Below the pieces are notes generated by a model. That model ran no database searches and was not told where the DNA came from. It saw nothing but the letters and a program-made list of their open reading frames with translations. This document shows positions 34,916-46,476 of a stretch of DNA of 64,000 nt, piece by piece; position 1 is the stretch's first letter, and every line of letters starts with the position of its first letter. Origin of the DNA: Saururus chinensis (taxonomy: Eukaryota; Streptophyta; Magnoliopsida; Piperales; Saururaceae); the NCBI GenBank assembly GCA_035235625.1, contig CP141140.1, positions 56,167,351 through 56,231,350 of the forward strand. Reading direction: 5' to 3'. The position numbers and the translations under genes are program-made.

Positions 34916-35640
34916 GGCTAGATATGGCCCGAGCCTAGTTTAGTAGCGGGCGAGGTGGCTGGCCAATGATATGGTAACTTATCTAAGTTGCCGGCTACAA
35001 AGAAGAAAGTGAAAATAGTAGTAGGCGAGAGGGGGTGCGCGAGCAAAATTTGAAGTTATATTGGGGTGTAAAATAAATGGAGGCTTGAGTATATATTGGG
35101 GGAAAATAGATGCGTTTTTTTTTCGTCGGTGATAATGATTGCGAACAATTGTCAAGTCTTCACACGTTTATTTTTCAAATTAAAATTTTTAAGACTAAGA
35201 AAAGTCGTACTTATTTTCACGCGTTTCTTGACCCCTCCACAAAAAACAAATGCTTATAGGTAAAATGTCATAATTAACTATGTTTGAGGTACAAGTGGCT
35301 AAATTATCAATTGTGCTATACATCGCGTTCCGATAGTCTATGAATAAGACAGGGATATAAAAACAAGGTGGGGACATGCATGAAATGAGAACTAATAATC
35401 CAACTCAAGCTAATAAAATAAAATAAAAATCCTATTCTATATGAGCTTGGCTCACTGTATGAGCTTGAGTATGCCATCCGATGATCTAGATCTGACAACT
35501 CATAATATATTGGTTCACCGTGCATAAGCTTTGACTCATATAAATTTTTTTTAAATAAAAAACCTCAATAACTAAATGAATAGAAACAGACGAACTCTTA
35601 AAACTCCAAATGGTAGAGTGAAGCCCTGAAAGACTATGGA
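34916..35640. other. Non-coding spacer
   Basis: AT-rich sequence with no supportable gene, RNA or repeat. Confidence 0.4.
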
Positions 35641-35649
35641 AGGGCAAAA

Positions 35650-35900
35650 AAAAAAAAAAGGCTTGATTGCACATTAATGGCAGCAAATGAAACAAGAAAG
35701 TTGGCCACAACATTCGCCTCCCAATACATGGCATTGCACTTCTCGATCCATAATAAGATCTCTAACCTCATCATTGTTATGGTTAAGCTTCCAAGGGATA
35801 GCGAATTTACCAATGATCAAAGAGAGCAACGGCAAAGAAACAAATATTTCAACTAATAGAAAAAATATTTGAGGGTATAATGTAGCAAAGGCCCTCAACC
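35650..35900 (-). pseudogene. RNase H-like remnant of a LINE-type polyprotein
   Basis: The minus strand reads GKFAIPWKLNHNNDEVRDLI followed by a frame change into EANVVANFLVSFAA. This resembles the end of the plant RNase H-like (RVT_3) domain, where PW.L..+...++ and REAN.VADFLA are typical. Only the C-terminal third is visible and it is frameshifted. It may derive from a LINE or from a stand-alone RNase H-like gene. It is followed on the minus strand by a T-run. Confidence 0.42.
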
Positions 35901-37559
35901 AATGGCAACGTCCCAGCCAGCATGTTTGTAGAATTTTCATAAAAGTGATAAATATTACCTAGAAAGTTCATCCCCACCTAAAATTATGCCTCTAGATCAA
36001 GATCTTCTTTGCTAGCTACTTCCATATTAAGCTTCCACGGGGCCGAGACCATCTAATTTCCGTATTTGCAAGTCTAGTTTGTATAAATTCTCAAACTAGA
36101 CTTGCAAGTTGCAACACAATCAAATACCACTCTCCACTCTTCTCCCGTTTTGATGCTTTCCCACTTTTCCACATTTTGAAGATGCCCTCCCACCAGCTCT
36201 ACATTGGCTCCGATTGTGGCTTACATCCACCTCATACTCTTTTTATGTCCTGTCCTAGGGGTTAGGTCTTGCCTTTAGGGTCTAAGTTAACTTAGGATTG
36301 ATTAATTACAAGTTTATTGTTATATTGGGCATTAGGCTAATATTAGTCCTATTTTTATTAAAAATTTTATAATAATTAGAGTTCTTAATTGTCTATAAAT
36401 ATATAAGAAATTTTTTCTAATTAACTAATAAGAGGTAATTATTTTAATTTAATTTCTCTAGTCCTAATCCATCTTTTCTCCGATTTTTTTTTTAATTTTC
36501 CTTGTGTAGACATTAGTTTATAAAATTATTAGCTGAGGGTATTCATGCCCTCCCACCCTTTCCCACTTATATCCACTCACACTTAAGCTTAAGCAATTGG
36601 CAATGTAAATAGAAGCAACACAACTAGCTTCCATGAGATGCTCCTTGACGGCTCTTGATCGAAAAATTAGATTGCCTATGACAACAGCGGAATCAGGGTC
36701 GACTGTCTGCATCTACACAAAAGCCGCTAGAATCCTCACAAGAATAGTCCTTACAAGTTCGTGCTCGTCCACTATGACCTGTTCAGTGATTGGACAATAA
36801 CAACGATCATACTGCAACGGGCTGAAGAACCATAGCCACTACTCGAAGTCGACTTGTTTGATCTAGTGTGTCTTCTCTCAGCATAGTAGGTCCCACATTG
36901 AGTCCTCCGCTGGCTGAAACTTCAACAACCAGCTAGTCACCTTCAAATGACCACTCTACCTTTTGGATTTTTTCTTGAACTACCGCTTATAATTCTTCAA
37001 GATAAGGAAAGAGATAACTTGAACTCTGAACCTGCTCAAAGAAATCCCAGACTGTAGAGTGGCCGGCCAGCAGCGGAAACAGTGGTGGGAGAGGTGGCAC
37101 ATAACAAAATCCAATTTTCACATGATCTACACCATAAGCATGCAATACTAATACGAATTAGCAATAAACATGCAACACATACAATCAATCAAAGGGATAT
37201 AATTAAATATAGGAGAGATACGAACTGACCTGGGCCAAATCAGCCCCTTGCACGCCCTCCTTAATAGATCTAGCACGCCATCAATAGATCTACTCAATTA
37301 AACAAGTAAACAAGAATTACCTTCAACAACTTATGTGTTGATCCCTTCTAGCCTTGATCTTGGAATCAATTTCAACAAAGCCTCTCCTTGAAGCCTCAAA
37401 TCAGTAAGCTCTTTTTCCAACCTTGCACTACACACTGTAGGAGAAGGAAGGAAGCTTCTAGAGGAAGAAGAAGGGGGCGGCCAGCCCTTAGACAAGAGAA
37501 GGCCACTCACAACCAAGGAGAGAAGGGGGGGGACTAGAGAGAGAGAGGGGAGATCTAGA
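35901..37559. other. Spacer without a recognisable gene
   Basis: Mixed repeat-like sequence. It holds a 16-bp perfect hairpin (36,066-36,107) and a minus-strand frame of 64 residues at 36,518-36,712 with no domain I know. Sequence at about 37,030-37,560 may be the leader of the minus-strand L1 element whose LTR follows. Confidence 0.35.
36066..36107. repeat. Perfect 16-bp hairpin
   Basis: TTGCAAGTCTAGTTTG (36,066-36,081) and its exact reverse complement (36,092-36,107) flank a 10-base loop. Confidence 0.9.
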
Positions 37560-38120
37560 ATGAATTCAAATGAATTCCCAAGATCCACATAAGGGGGGGA
37601 CACCCCATCTCATTTGGGAATAAGGGAGAATATTTTCCCTTATTCTCTCCCTCTCAATTAATCATCTTCCTTTTCAAAAATAGCACGGGCCAGAAATGGA
37701 CATCCTCTCATGGGCTCACTGAATGGGCTCAAGACAATGGGCTTATATGCTAAAATACTGGCTTAACACAAAGGGTCATACACAATAGGTGCAGGCTCTG
37801 TCTCACAGAGCCCACAAAGGCCTAAACCCCCCTGCACACGGCCAAGCCCGCGACAGGGTCGACCCCATGCTTACTACGTGTCCTACCCCCAACACCTAAT
37901 TCGCGCGACTGGGCCCCACAATGTGTAAATGCACACCTAGATGTATGTCTAATGTACATGTATAATATGTGTGGGTCCCATTTGAATTATGTGTAATGAG
38001 GGATCAAGTGGTGTTGGCGCGTCCGCCCCCACCACCCTTGGACCACGTGACCCGTACCGGTTCACCTAGACCGCGACACATTGGACCAAACCAGGCCCGA
38101 GCCCATACCATGGTCTAACA
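37560..38120 (-). mobile_element. LTR of family L1, copy 2, minus strand
   Basis: Read on the minus strand from 38,120, it begins TGTTAGACCATGGTATGGG. It then has CACGTGGTCCAAGGGTGG, ACACATTGTGGGGCCC, GGTCGACCCTGT and TTTAGGCCT in the same order as copy 1 at 3,894-4,595. It is clearly diverged. The inner border near 37,560 is uncertain and no primer site was found there. It may be a truncated or solo LTR. Confidence 0.65.
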
Positions 38121-38309
38121 CAGACTACTACAAGTCTCAACAGACCCAACCCCTCAACTCTTGCCGTTTAACATACCGATCAATTTACATAATTAACTTT
38201 TTGAAGTTGGTTCACTCTAAACTATTTTGAATCTCAATCATTAAATCTTTCTGAACCATTTAATCCAGTCAACATAAACTATTTTGAGAATGGTTATCTT
38301 CAAAAGAAG

Positions 38310-38600
38310 CTTGAGTATCGATCACTTACATATACAGCTACAGAATTAACTTGGGTTACTATGGTTCTTCGTTCATTGTTCATTCAGCCACCTAGTGTTC
38401 CCATTATTTGGTGTGAAAACCAATTCTCTATTGCGCTATCTTCAAATCTTATATTTCATGGCAGAACTAAACATATCGAAGTTGAATTTCATTATGTAAG
38501 AGAAATGGTTCAAGTTAGTACAGTCCAAGTTTGTCACGTTCCATCTTCTAAGGAGGTTGCTGATATATTTACGAAATCTCTCCCTACAAGCTCAATTTGA
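38310..38600 (+). pseudogene. copia RNase H C-terminal remnant
   Basis: The frame reads LEYRSLTYTATELTWVTMVL, then IWCENQFSIALSSN, FHGRTKHIEVEFHYVREMV and EVADIFTKSLPTS. This is the last part of a copia RNase H (AEYRSLA...ELTW..., RTKHIE.D.H.VRE, VADI.TK). It is a different element from the one at 11-27 kb. Upstream parts are missing. A purine tract and an LTR start follow it. Confidence 0.88.
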
Positions 38601-38642
38601 ATAGCTTTGGTCCAATCTCATGGTTGTTTCTTCTTTATGAGT

Positions 38643-38653
38643 TTAAAGAGGGA
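38643..38653 (+). other. Polypurine tract of the second copia element
   Basis: TTAAAGAGGGA lies directly before the TGTTAATTAG start of the LTR, as expected for plus-strand priming. Confidence 0.65.
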
Positions 38654-38760
38654 TGTTAATTAGAGGAATTGACCAAAGGAATATACTTTGGTCAAAAACT
38701 GAAATGTGAGCAAGTATCTACTATTAACTAAAGTAGATTTGCTCACGTGAGAACTCGTAC
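38654..38760 (+). promoter_or_regulatory. LTR start with paired W-boxes and a G-box
   Basis: The 3' LTR begins TGTTAATTAGAGG. At 38,669-38,695 the arms TTGACCAAAG and CTTTGGTCAA form a perfect inverted pair; each contains the W-box core TTGAC(C). At 38,706-38,746 GTGAGCAA and TTGCTCAC form a second hairpin with ATCTAC/GTAGAT inside. CTCACGTGAG (38,742-38,751) is a 10-bp palindrome with the G-box CACGTG. These are known plant transcription-factor sites; use by the LTR is inferred. Confidence 0.65.
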
Positions 38761-41515
38761 ACATGGGAGCGACCCTCCCCAAATGCCACTTTGTATCTCC
38801 TCCCACTTGGTAGTGACTGTTCATCTCCTTTGCCATCTTCACCTCCAGGAGTGCATCCTTTCTACCATTTCTGACTTCATCTGTCCATTCATTTCTCTAT
38901 TGCTTTTAGTCTTTTGGCCTTATTCCCTTCCGGAGCTATCATTTTGCCCTTGCCTTTAGTACTCTTACTGCCCTCATCTCGTCATCGGCCATCTTGCCCT
39001 TGCCCTCACCGCTCTCATCTCAGCCTCGACCATCTTTCTCTCGCCCTCACTGCCCTCATCTCGGCCTCACCCTCGCCTTCGCCTTCACTACGACATCTCG
39101 GCCTCGCCCTCATATGAAGGTATGATTTATTTTATAAATTTGATATATTTATTAATTTTAGTCATTAGATTTTGCATGCATTTCCCATACATGATTGGTT
39201 AACAAATTTCCTCATTTGGTTTTATTTGGTTTTTGCCTGTATTTCCCATATTATTGTGACTGTTACATAAAAACTAAAATTTGAATTTTATTGCAAATTA
39301 ATCAAGCATTAATTAGTTACAAATTGCTTGTTGTGATTAATACGTAATGATTAAATTTTGTATTTTTCTTATGAGTAAGTATCAATTAGTCTCAAATTAA
39401 TTGCTGTGAAGAAATTCTGTTAAATTTTACTATCAAACTGTGAACTGAATAACTACAAAAATAAAATTTTAAATTAAATTTATGTGGTTAAATTAAATTA
39501 AATGGAATTGAAAGAAATCAATATTGAAATTAAATTTACTGGTTATTTGACATAAAATATGTGCATAAATGGAAAAGTATGAAACTCACTAATTGGAAAA
39601 CTATAAAACTGGAAAAGTATAAAATGGGAAAACTATAAAACTGGATAATTGTAAACGCAAAAAACTATAAAACTGGAAAACTGGATAATAAAGAGCTTGA
39701 TTAGTGAGCTCCCATGTTATTTTATTTGAGCATTCTCGTTTTCATATATTAATATCTTGATTATTGAATATTTGTATATTCTATTTTTTATTGATTTTTA
39801 ATCTAACATCTTTATATAGAAAATATGTCAAAGGTTGTAGAAAAAATAATCAAAAAGGGAAAACTGACGAATAAGCTATATGAAGAGGATAACAACACCC
39901 TTCTTGAGATAGAGAACTAAACATAAACAATCAAGCATGTCATGTGTTGAAGGGTGGGCAGAATACAGTCTAACTTGGGAGCATTAGGAAGCCTAGACAT
40001 TAGCTCAATATAGCTATCATGCGATCAACTAGGGGATCACAGTAGGCGGGGCATTCTCAAATAGGGATCTTCCTCACTGACATTAGTGAGAATGGCCTAT
40101 GCTGATTCTTGTCAGTGCATCATAATTTTATGCTACGCTGAGAGAAATTATTATAGACCAATCGGCTATTGTCCGTGAAGAAGATCCCTAGTTGAGACAT
40201 TCTCCACCTATTGTGATACCCCAGTTGATCGCATGATAGCTGACCTGAGCTGATGTCTAGGCTTCCTGGTGCTCCAAAGTTAGACTGCATCTTGCCCACC
40301 ATTCAACACATGACATGCTTGATTGTTTATGCTTAGTTCTCTATCATCAGAAGGGCGTTGTCATCCTCTTTATATAGCTTATTCAATAGTTTCCTATTTT
40401 TTATTATTTTTCTTACAACCTTTGACATTTTCTATACAAAGATGTTAAATTAAAAATCAATGAAAAGAGAGAATACATATATTGTATAATCAAGCTATTA
40501 ATATATGAAAAAGATAATGCCTAAAAAAATAAATTATTGCTCACTAATCAAGTTCTTTATTATCCAGTTTTATAGTTTAATCGTTTTCCAATTTTATAGT
40601 TTTCTTGTTTTATAGTTTTCCAGTTTTATAATTTTCTAGTTGTAGGTGGAATTTCTAGTATATAGTTTTTCAGTTTTATATTTTTCTAGTTATTTAGTTT
40701 CATACTTTTTCACTTATTTATGGCAAATAACCAATAAATTTTCTGTCAATTTTTAATTTTTTAAATTTATAGTTTTTCAGTTTTGTAGTTATTCAGTTAA
40801 CAGTTTCATAGTAATATTTATCGGACAATTTCATCACAATGGTCAATTTTAGACTAATTTATGCTTAATCATCCAAAAAATATAAAAATTAATCTTTACA
40901 TACTAATCACAACAAGCAATTTATAACAACTTAATGCTTTAATCTTAATAAAATCTACATTTTCATTATTCTGTGATAGTCACTATAATATGGGAACTAC
41001 AAGTAAAAATTAAATAGACCAAAGGATGAAATTTGTTCAATAATGTCAACAATCATGTATGAAACATGCAAACAAGATCCAATGACTGTAATTATCAAAT
41101 ATATTAATTTTGTAAAAAAAAATACATTTAGATGAGGGTAGTGAGGGCGAGATAAGGACAGTACAGTTGAGAGCGAGGACGAGATGAGGGCAATGAGGGC
41201 ACGATAAGGGCAGTATAGTCAAAAGCGAGGCTGAGATGAGGCGAGAGATAAGGGAAGTGAGGATGGTGAGGGCGAGGTAAATTCCTCCAGAGGCCGAGAT
41301 GAGGGTAGTGAGGGTGAGGACAATTCTTCTCGAGGTCGAGATGAGGGCAGTATGGGGGACAAATGAAGTCGAAAATAAGAAAGAGGAACAGGTGGCGAGG
41401 AAGACGAGTAGATGCTCTCTGAGAAGTAGAGGTGAGAGGGAGACGAAGAGACACTACCCTTCACCGAGGAGTCTACTTTGGAGGATATTTTAGTAAAAAA
41501 TATTCTCACGTGTGT
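38735..41515. repeat. Giant imperfect palindrome, arms ~1.3 kb
   Basis: Left arm about 38,735-40,075 and right arm about 40,175-41,515, centre near 40,120. Matching blocks in reverse order include CTCACGTGAG and CTCACGTGTG at the outer ends, a GCCCTCATCTCGGCCTC-type pyrimidine minisatellite (38,940-39,120 versus 41,125-41,370), a TATAGTTTTCCAGTTT minisatellite (39,570-39,690 versus 40,560-40,700), and inner sequence including AATCAAGCATGTCATGTGTT. The arms differ by many small changes. No coding region is seen. It may be a foldback element or two LTRs joined head to head. Confidence 0.85.
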
Positions 41516-43058
41516 TGACATAAAAAAAAAATCAAAATCAAATCAAAACTCAAATGCAAAGATCTCGAAGCTTGACTAGCTCCAGATAACTCTAAATTTT
41601 CAAAATGGACAAAGTCTTAAATTCGGATAAAGTCCAAACAAAGAAAAAAAATTTTAAAATCCAAAGGCCAAGATTTCGGAGCTTGACTAGCTCTGAGTGA
41701 GACTTAATTTTTTTAAATAGACAAAGTCTCTGAAGTGGACAAAGTCTAAAAAAAAAAAAAAGTAAGGAAGCAAAATCTAATCCTACACACGAAGGAATAG
41801 ACTAAGGCTTTTAACAAAAAAAAAAAAGTGAAGAGGTAAGATGTAAATCCTACACACGTAGGAATGGACTAAGGCTTCCAACAAAAAAATTTATTGTGAG
41901 AGGACATTATGGGGGCCTCTTTACATTCAAAGTTAAACGGCTGAGGGAGGCTTTGTAAGCCTCACATGGCCACGTAATAAAAATTTGCAAAGGACTATGT
42001 GGGACCTCATAAGTCTCACAACAAAATAGTCATAAAACATAAATAAATGAAAAAGGCTAGGAAAGACTCGTGGGTCCTATGCTATTGTTTTGTTAAAAAA
42101 AAAAAAACTTGTTTAGCCATGAAAGACCAAAATAACTGAAAATAAAAATAAAAAAAGGGTTAAATTTCAAAAGAACCCAAAGTTCAAAGAAAAAAAAAGG
42201 GTTGTGTGGAAAATTTTATGGGCCCCACATAAGGAATGGGAAGATTAAATTAAAGCCTTGATGCTCGTAATCCCCTACTATAAAAAAAAGGATGATGAAA
42301 TAAAAAAAATATAATAAAAAAATAATAATAAAAAAAAAGAGAAGAAAGTGGAGATGACCAAGTCAAATGTATAATATCCGGTCTTCTCTCACACTTCCCA
42401 CTTCCTCCACTAATCAAGTGGTTCTCACCAACACTCCCACTAACCCATTTTCCCATCTCCCACTAATCCACTCTCCACTTCTCATAAACTACATTTCCAA
42501 CTCACCACACTACTTTGCTTAACCGTGCAACTCTCATCCTATAAATACCCCTTCATTTCCATAAGAAGGGGCTTTTGGCTTTTAAGTCTACGGAACCTCG
42601 AAAGAGAAATCCAGAAGTCCATCACACACCAAATTCCTAAAAAGCCTTGACCTTCAAAAAGTCGAAGAAGATTGAGGAATCAGAAGACAAGCAGAAGCAA
42701 CCAAGAAGGAAGAAGAATTTGTGCAAGGGGAGCTCTCATCTTCAAGAAGAATTTTCCTTATTTTCTTCTTTTTTTTTCTTTTTTTCTTTTTAACTTGAAA
42801 GTTGTAGCCACTTCCCCTGGCAATTCTCTTTTCTTTTTTTAATAAAATTCTTGTTTCTTTCATTTTTGCCAACTAATCGAAGGGTTTTGAAAATTGATTA
42901 ATCACTACTACTCACTTCAAAGTGTAAAGAGTAGTCTTGATTAATCAAGAGAAGGTCGTCCCACATAAAAAAAAGGTTCTTCTCTACCCCTCACAAGGAA
43001 GGATCATCCGATCCATTCCCTTGTCTTGTGCATAGAGAACTACCGAAATCCCTCAACA
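41516..43058 (+). repeat. 5' LTR of the Tat-type element
   Basis: It ends near CCTCAACA, six bases before the primer site. The start is uncertain: the palindrome's right arm ends at about 41,515. The first 380 bp hold pairs of tandem repeats (GAGCTTGACTAGCTC at about 41,570 and 41,680; CCTACACACG.AGGAAT at about 41,780 and 41,850) and long A-runs. The interior is AT-rich with homopurine runs. Confidence 0.55.
42540..42547 (+). promoter_or_regulatory. TATA box of the Tat-type LTR
   Basis: TATAAATA is followed by CCCC and about 510 bp of R-U5 before the primer site. This is the probable core promoter of the element. Confidence 0.6.
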
Positions 43059-43064
43059 GATTTC

Positions 43065-43083
43065 TGGCACACCCGGTGGGACC
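43065..43083 (+). other. Primer binding site of the Tat-type element
   Basis: TGGCACACCCGGTGGGACC has the form of a gypsy primer site (TGG followed by a GC-rich acceptor-stem complement). I do not assign the tRNA. It lies a few bases after the LTR end and 29 bases before the gag start. Confidence 0.6.
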
Positions 43084-43111
43084 TTCTCCTCCTTCCATCT
43101 CTTTGGCAAAA

Positions 43112-46100
43112 ATGGAGGCTACTGGAAATTTCAAGCTTGTCATTAATTTTGATGAGACTAAGTTTCAAGCCTTTTTGACAAAACAGAAACATGAAGAAAA
43201 AATAGCAATTCCATTGGATGCTAGCATGGATGCTACGTGTAGTTCCAAGAAAAGGACTAAAGTGAATGTTCCATTGCCTAAGACCACTCACTCCCCTCAC
43301 TTTGCCTATGGTAAAGTTTTGAGCGGTGACAGTGTATTTTCAAGGCTAAGGCACAATACTTCTGAAGACTTTGTGAACCAAGATCATGAGGAGCTTAAGA
43401 CCACTCACTCCCCTCACTTTGCCTATGGTAAAGTTTTGAGCGGTGACAGTGTGTTTTCAAGGCTAAGGCATAATACTTTTGAAGACTTTGTGAACCAAGA
43501 TCATGAGGAGCCTAAGACCACTCACTCCCCTCACTTTGCCCATGGCAAAGTTTAAGCGGTGATAGTGTGTTTTCAAGGCTAAATTACAATACTCATGGAA
43601 AACTATTGAACCAAATTCACCCGGAGCCTAAGACCACTCACTCCCCTCACTTTGCCCATGGCAAAGTTTTGAGCGGTGATAGTGTGTTCTCAAGGCTAGG
43701 GAACAACGTTCTTGGTGGAAAATCGAAAAAGGCTTTAAATGTTTCAAGACGTATGAAGAAGAAAAAAGCTATGGTTCAAGGGGCTAAAAGAAATGTGGAT
43801 GATAGCCTCATTGATGTTGGTATATGAGATCCAATGAATCATCTTCCAACCTCTTTCAAAGAGCTACGACAAAACAATCAGTTTAAGCCATTGGAGGATA
43901 TAAATGGAGAAATGACAACAAGTTTGTTCTTGAGACCTCAAAGGCCTAAAAAGAAAAATGGACCTATGATTATGACATTCCCTATGAATGGACAATTTTT
44001 TCAGCTTGGAAAGAAGAAAACGCCATTGGCTTTCAAGGCAAGGTCAAAGGAAATTTCTTGCATGATGGTGGAAACCCCATATGACAAAAAGATTGGGCAA
44101 AAAGAAAACCACATCCCGAAAAGGCATGTTACTAAACATGATTCACTTGCAATGAAGAATGAAATTTTAGAAAATGGTTATCCTACTTTGCGTAATAATT
44201 CCAATCACAAGGAGTGGAAGTCTATAAAAAGAAGAGGACAAAAAAGTATTAGATGGAGAAACTCTTCCCCGAAAAGAGAAGTTGAGGATTTCACCCGTCA
44301 TGAATTTTTTTCAAAAATGACTCAACAAAGTATGTTACTCTCATGCCCTACGTATGGCAATGGCGAGATGGTACCTTACTTCCAACAAAAGAATGACTAT
44401 CGAGGGAACGACTTTGGAAGAAGGAGGTCATCCAAGTTCACTCTATTTCCTACCGTTGATAGATCAAAGTTTCGTTGGCAGAGAGAAGATTTTAAGAATG
44501 ATAGCATTAACAAGTTTTCACAACTCGGGGAAAAGGAACACCCAACTCTTGAGGAGGGTATGATGCAAGGCAGTCCTGAACTACTACCTTCTCCTAGCGA
44601 GTCTGATTCTTCAATGGAGTTCACCCCAAGAAGGAGAAAGAATTTTAGAAAATCAAGTCAAATGACTAATAGTACTTGGGAAAAATTGTCTTTAAGTGAT
44701 GAAATTGAGAATTGGAGCTCAAGTTTTCCCAAAACCTTGAAAACAACCCAAAGGTGGAGGCCTAAGGAGAAGGAGCCTCATGTTGCAATTGTAAATATGG
44801 TTGGCTCAAAAAGTGAAGAAGAGCAAACTATGAAAACAACTCAATACTACACAAGAAGTAAAAAGAAAAATTCTTTGAAAGATGGGGGTGCAGGGACTTC
44901 ATCAGGGTCTCCTAAATTTATTTTTGCAACAAATGAATTCCCTTCAATCACTCATGGAGAAGAAGACGATGGCGAAGAGGATGTTCAAGTGGAGGATAGT
45001 TCTAATTCCTCCAACACTATTCCCGTAACTTTTTCTTCTTTGGAATCCAGAAGAGTTGGAGTGCACATGGCAACAGGAGAAAAAGATGACATAGAGATAG
45101 GGCAAGTCCCTACTCGTTTTATTAAATTTATGGCAGATCAAGAGAAGCAAATAGAAGAATTGAAAGCCATGATTAGAGAATTAGCCACAAGAACTCAAAG
45201 TCAACAACAAGTCACTTCTAATCATCAAGGTGACTTCCATGAAGTTAATTCTCAAGAAAATGAAGGAATGAATAGGAAAAGTCCTCAAGCACTTGTATCA
45301 AGAAAAGAGATGCAAGAAGCTCTTCAACACATCCAAGAAGAGTCTAAGTTGAGAAAAGCAGGAGTAAATTCCCCTTACCCAGCTTGGATGGATAAAATAC
45401 CTTTCCCACCCAAATTCAAGCAGCCAAACTTGCAAACCTATAATGGTCAAGCTTCTCTAAAACAACATCTTTGCCACTTCAAGGCTTTAATTGGGAACCT
45501 TGTTGGCAATGATGTTGTACTTATTAGATTATTTGTCAGCACTTTGAAGGGAACTGCATTTGACTGGTATATGACTTTGCCAGAAGAATCGGTACAAACG
45601 TGGGCAGACTTGGAAGCTAAATTCTTGAGTCATTTCTTTGATGAAGAAGCCACCACTTCTATGGCCCAACTTTATTCAACAAAGTAGGGGCCAAAAGAGA
45701 CAGTACGTGAGTTCATAAAAAGATGGAGGGCTCTTGCATTAAAGTGTCCACATGGAACAACTTAAAAGAACCTTACCAAAGTATGTCGTTTGAATCTTCG
45801 TGTAAAGATTCAATCAAAGATGGGATCTCTAAAGCCAGAGACTTTTAATGATCTCATGAAAAGTGCTATTGAGGCAGAACGTTTAGTGTTTGAACGTGAA
45901 GCTGAAAAATGTGGTGAAAAGAAAGAGTATGTCAAGCCCACTAAGAAGAAAGAAGTGTTTTCTGTTCAAACTTCTGAAGCAACATCTCAAGAGAAGAAAG
46001 ACAAGATGACTGAAGTAAAGAAGAGAACATTAAAAGAAAGAATGAATAGAGAATATTCTTTTGATGTAAATGAAACTGAAAACCTCTTTCACGAGTTGGT

Positions 46101-46476
46101 GAAGAAGGGGAAGATCAAGCTTCCGGAGTGTAAGAGACCAAATGAGGAAAAACAAACGAATGATCCATCATTTTGTTTGTTCCATCGGATCCTAGGCCAT
46201 AATATCAAACAATGTTATGTCTTTAAGGATCAAGTGCAGGCTCTAATTAATGAAGGAGTTATTAGGTTGACTCGAGAAGAAAAGAAAGTTTCTGCAAATT
46301 TAATCTCAATCCAATTTGGGGCTTTTGAGCCAATTCAAGTAAGAGATTCCTCAAGAAGAAGAGAATGTGGAATTCAAATATGTAGAAGTTTTCCTAAAAG
46401 ATTACGAGTCACTTGTCCCTCTTCAAATATCAGATGGCACCTTCATGTGGGTACATCCAGATCTCTTAAAGGATGA
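43112..46476 (+). pseudogene. Tat-type gag with 39-residue tandem repeats
   Basis: It starts at ATG 43,112 (MEATGNFKLVINFDETKFQ). An N-terminal extension carries four tandem repeats of about 39 residues. The retrotrans-gag domain is at about 45,360-45,760 (FPPKFKQPNLQTYNG, LFVSTLKGTAFDWYMTLP, WADLEAKFLSHFF). A CLFHRILGHNIKQC motif at about 46,170-46,215 is the C..H...GH....C nucleic-acid-binding knuckle of this lineage. Breaks: a 1-base loss in repeat 3 (about 43,553), TGA at 43,825, TAG at 45,685 and TAA at 45,763. Between the breaks the frame is well kept. It would form the virus-like particle. Confidence 0.85.
43280..43745 (+). repeat. 117-bp tandem repeat in gag, four units
   Basis: Units start at 43,280, 43,397, 43,514 and 43,630 with AAGACCACTCACTCCCCTC. 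Each encodes KTTHSPHFA(Y/H)GKVLSGD followed by SVFSRL and an acidic DFVNQDHEE tail. Units one and two are nearly identical; the third carries the frameshift. Confidence 0.92.

Noticed and set aside
36518-36712. 64-codon minus-strand frame (MQTVDPDSAVV...)
   Set aside because: No family recognised, and neighbouring sequence in the same direction is full of stops; not enough for a gene call.
42250-42872. Lys- or Phe-rich frames on the minus strand
   Set aside because: Translations of A/T-runs in the Tat-type 5' LTR.
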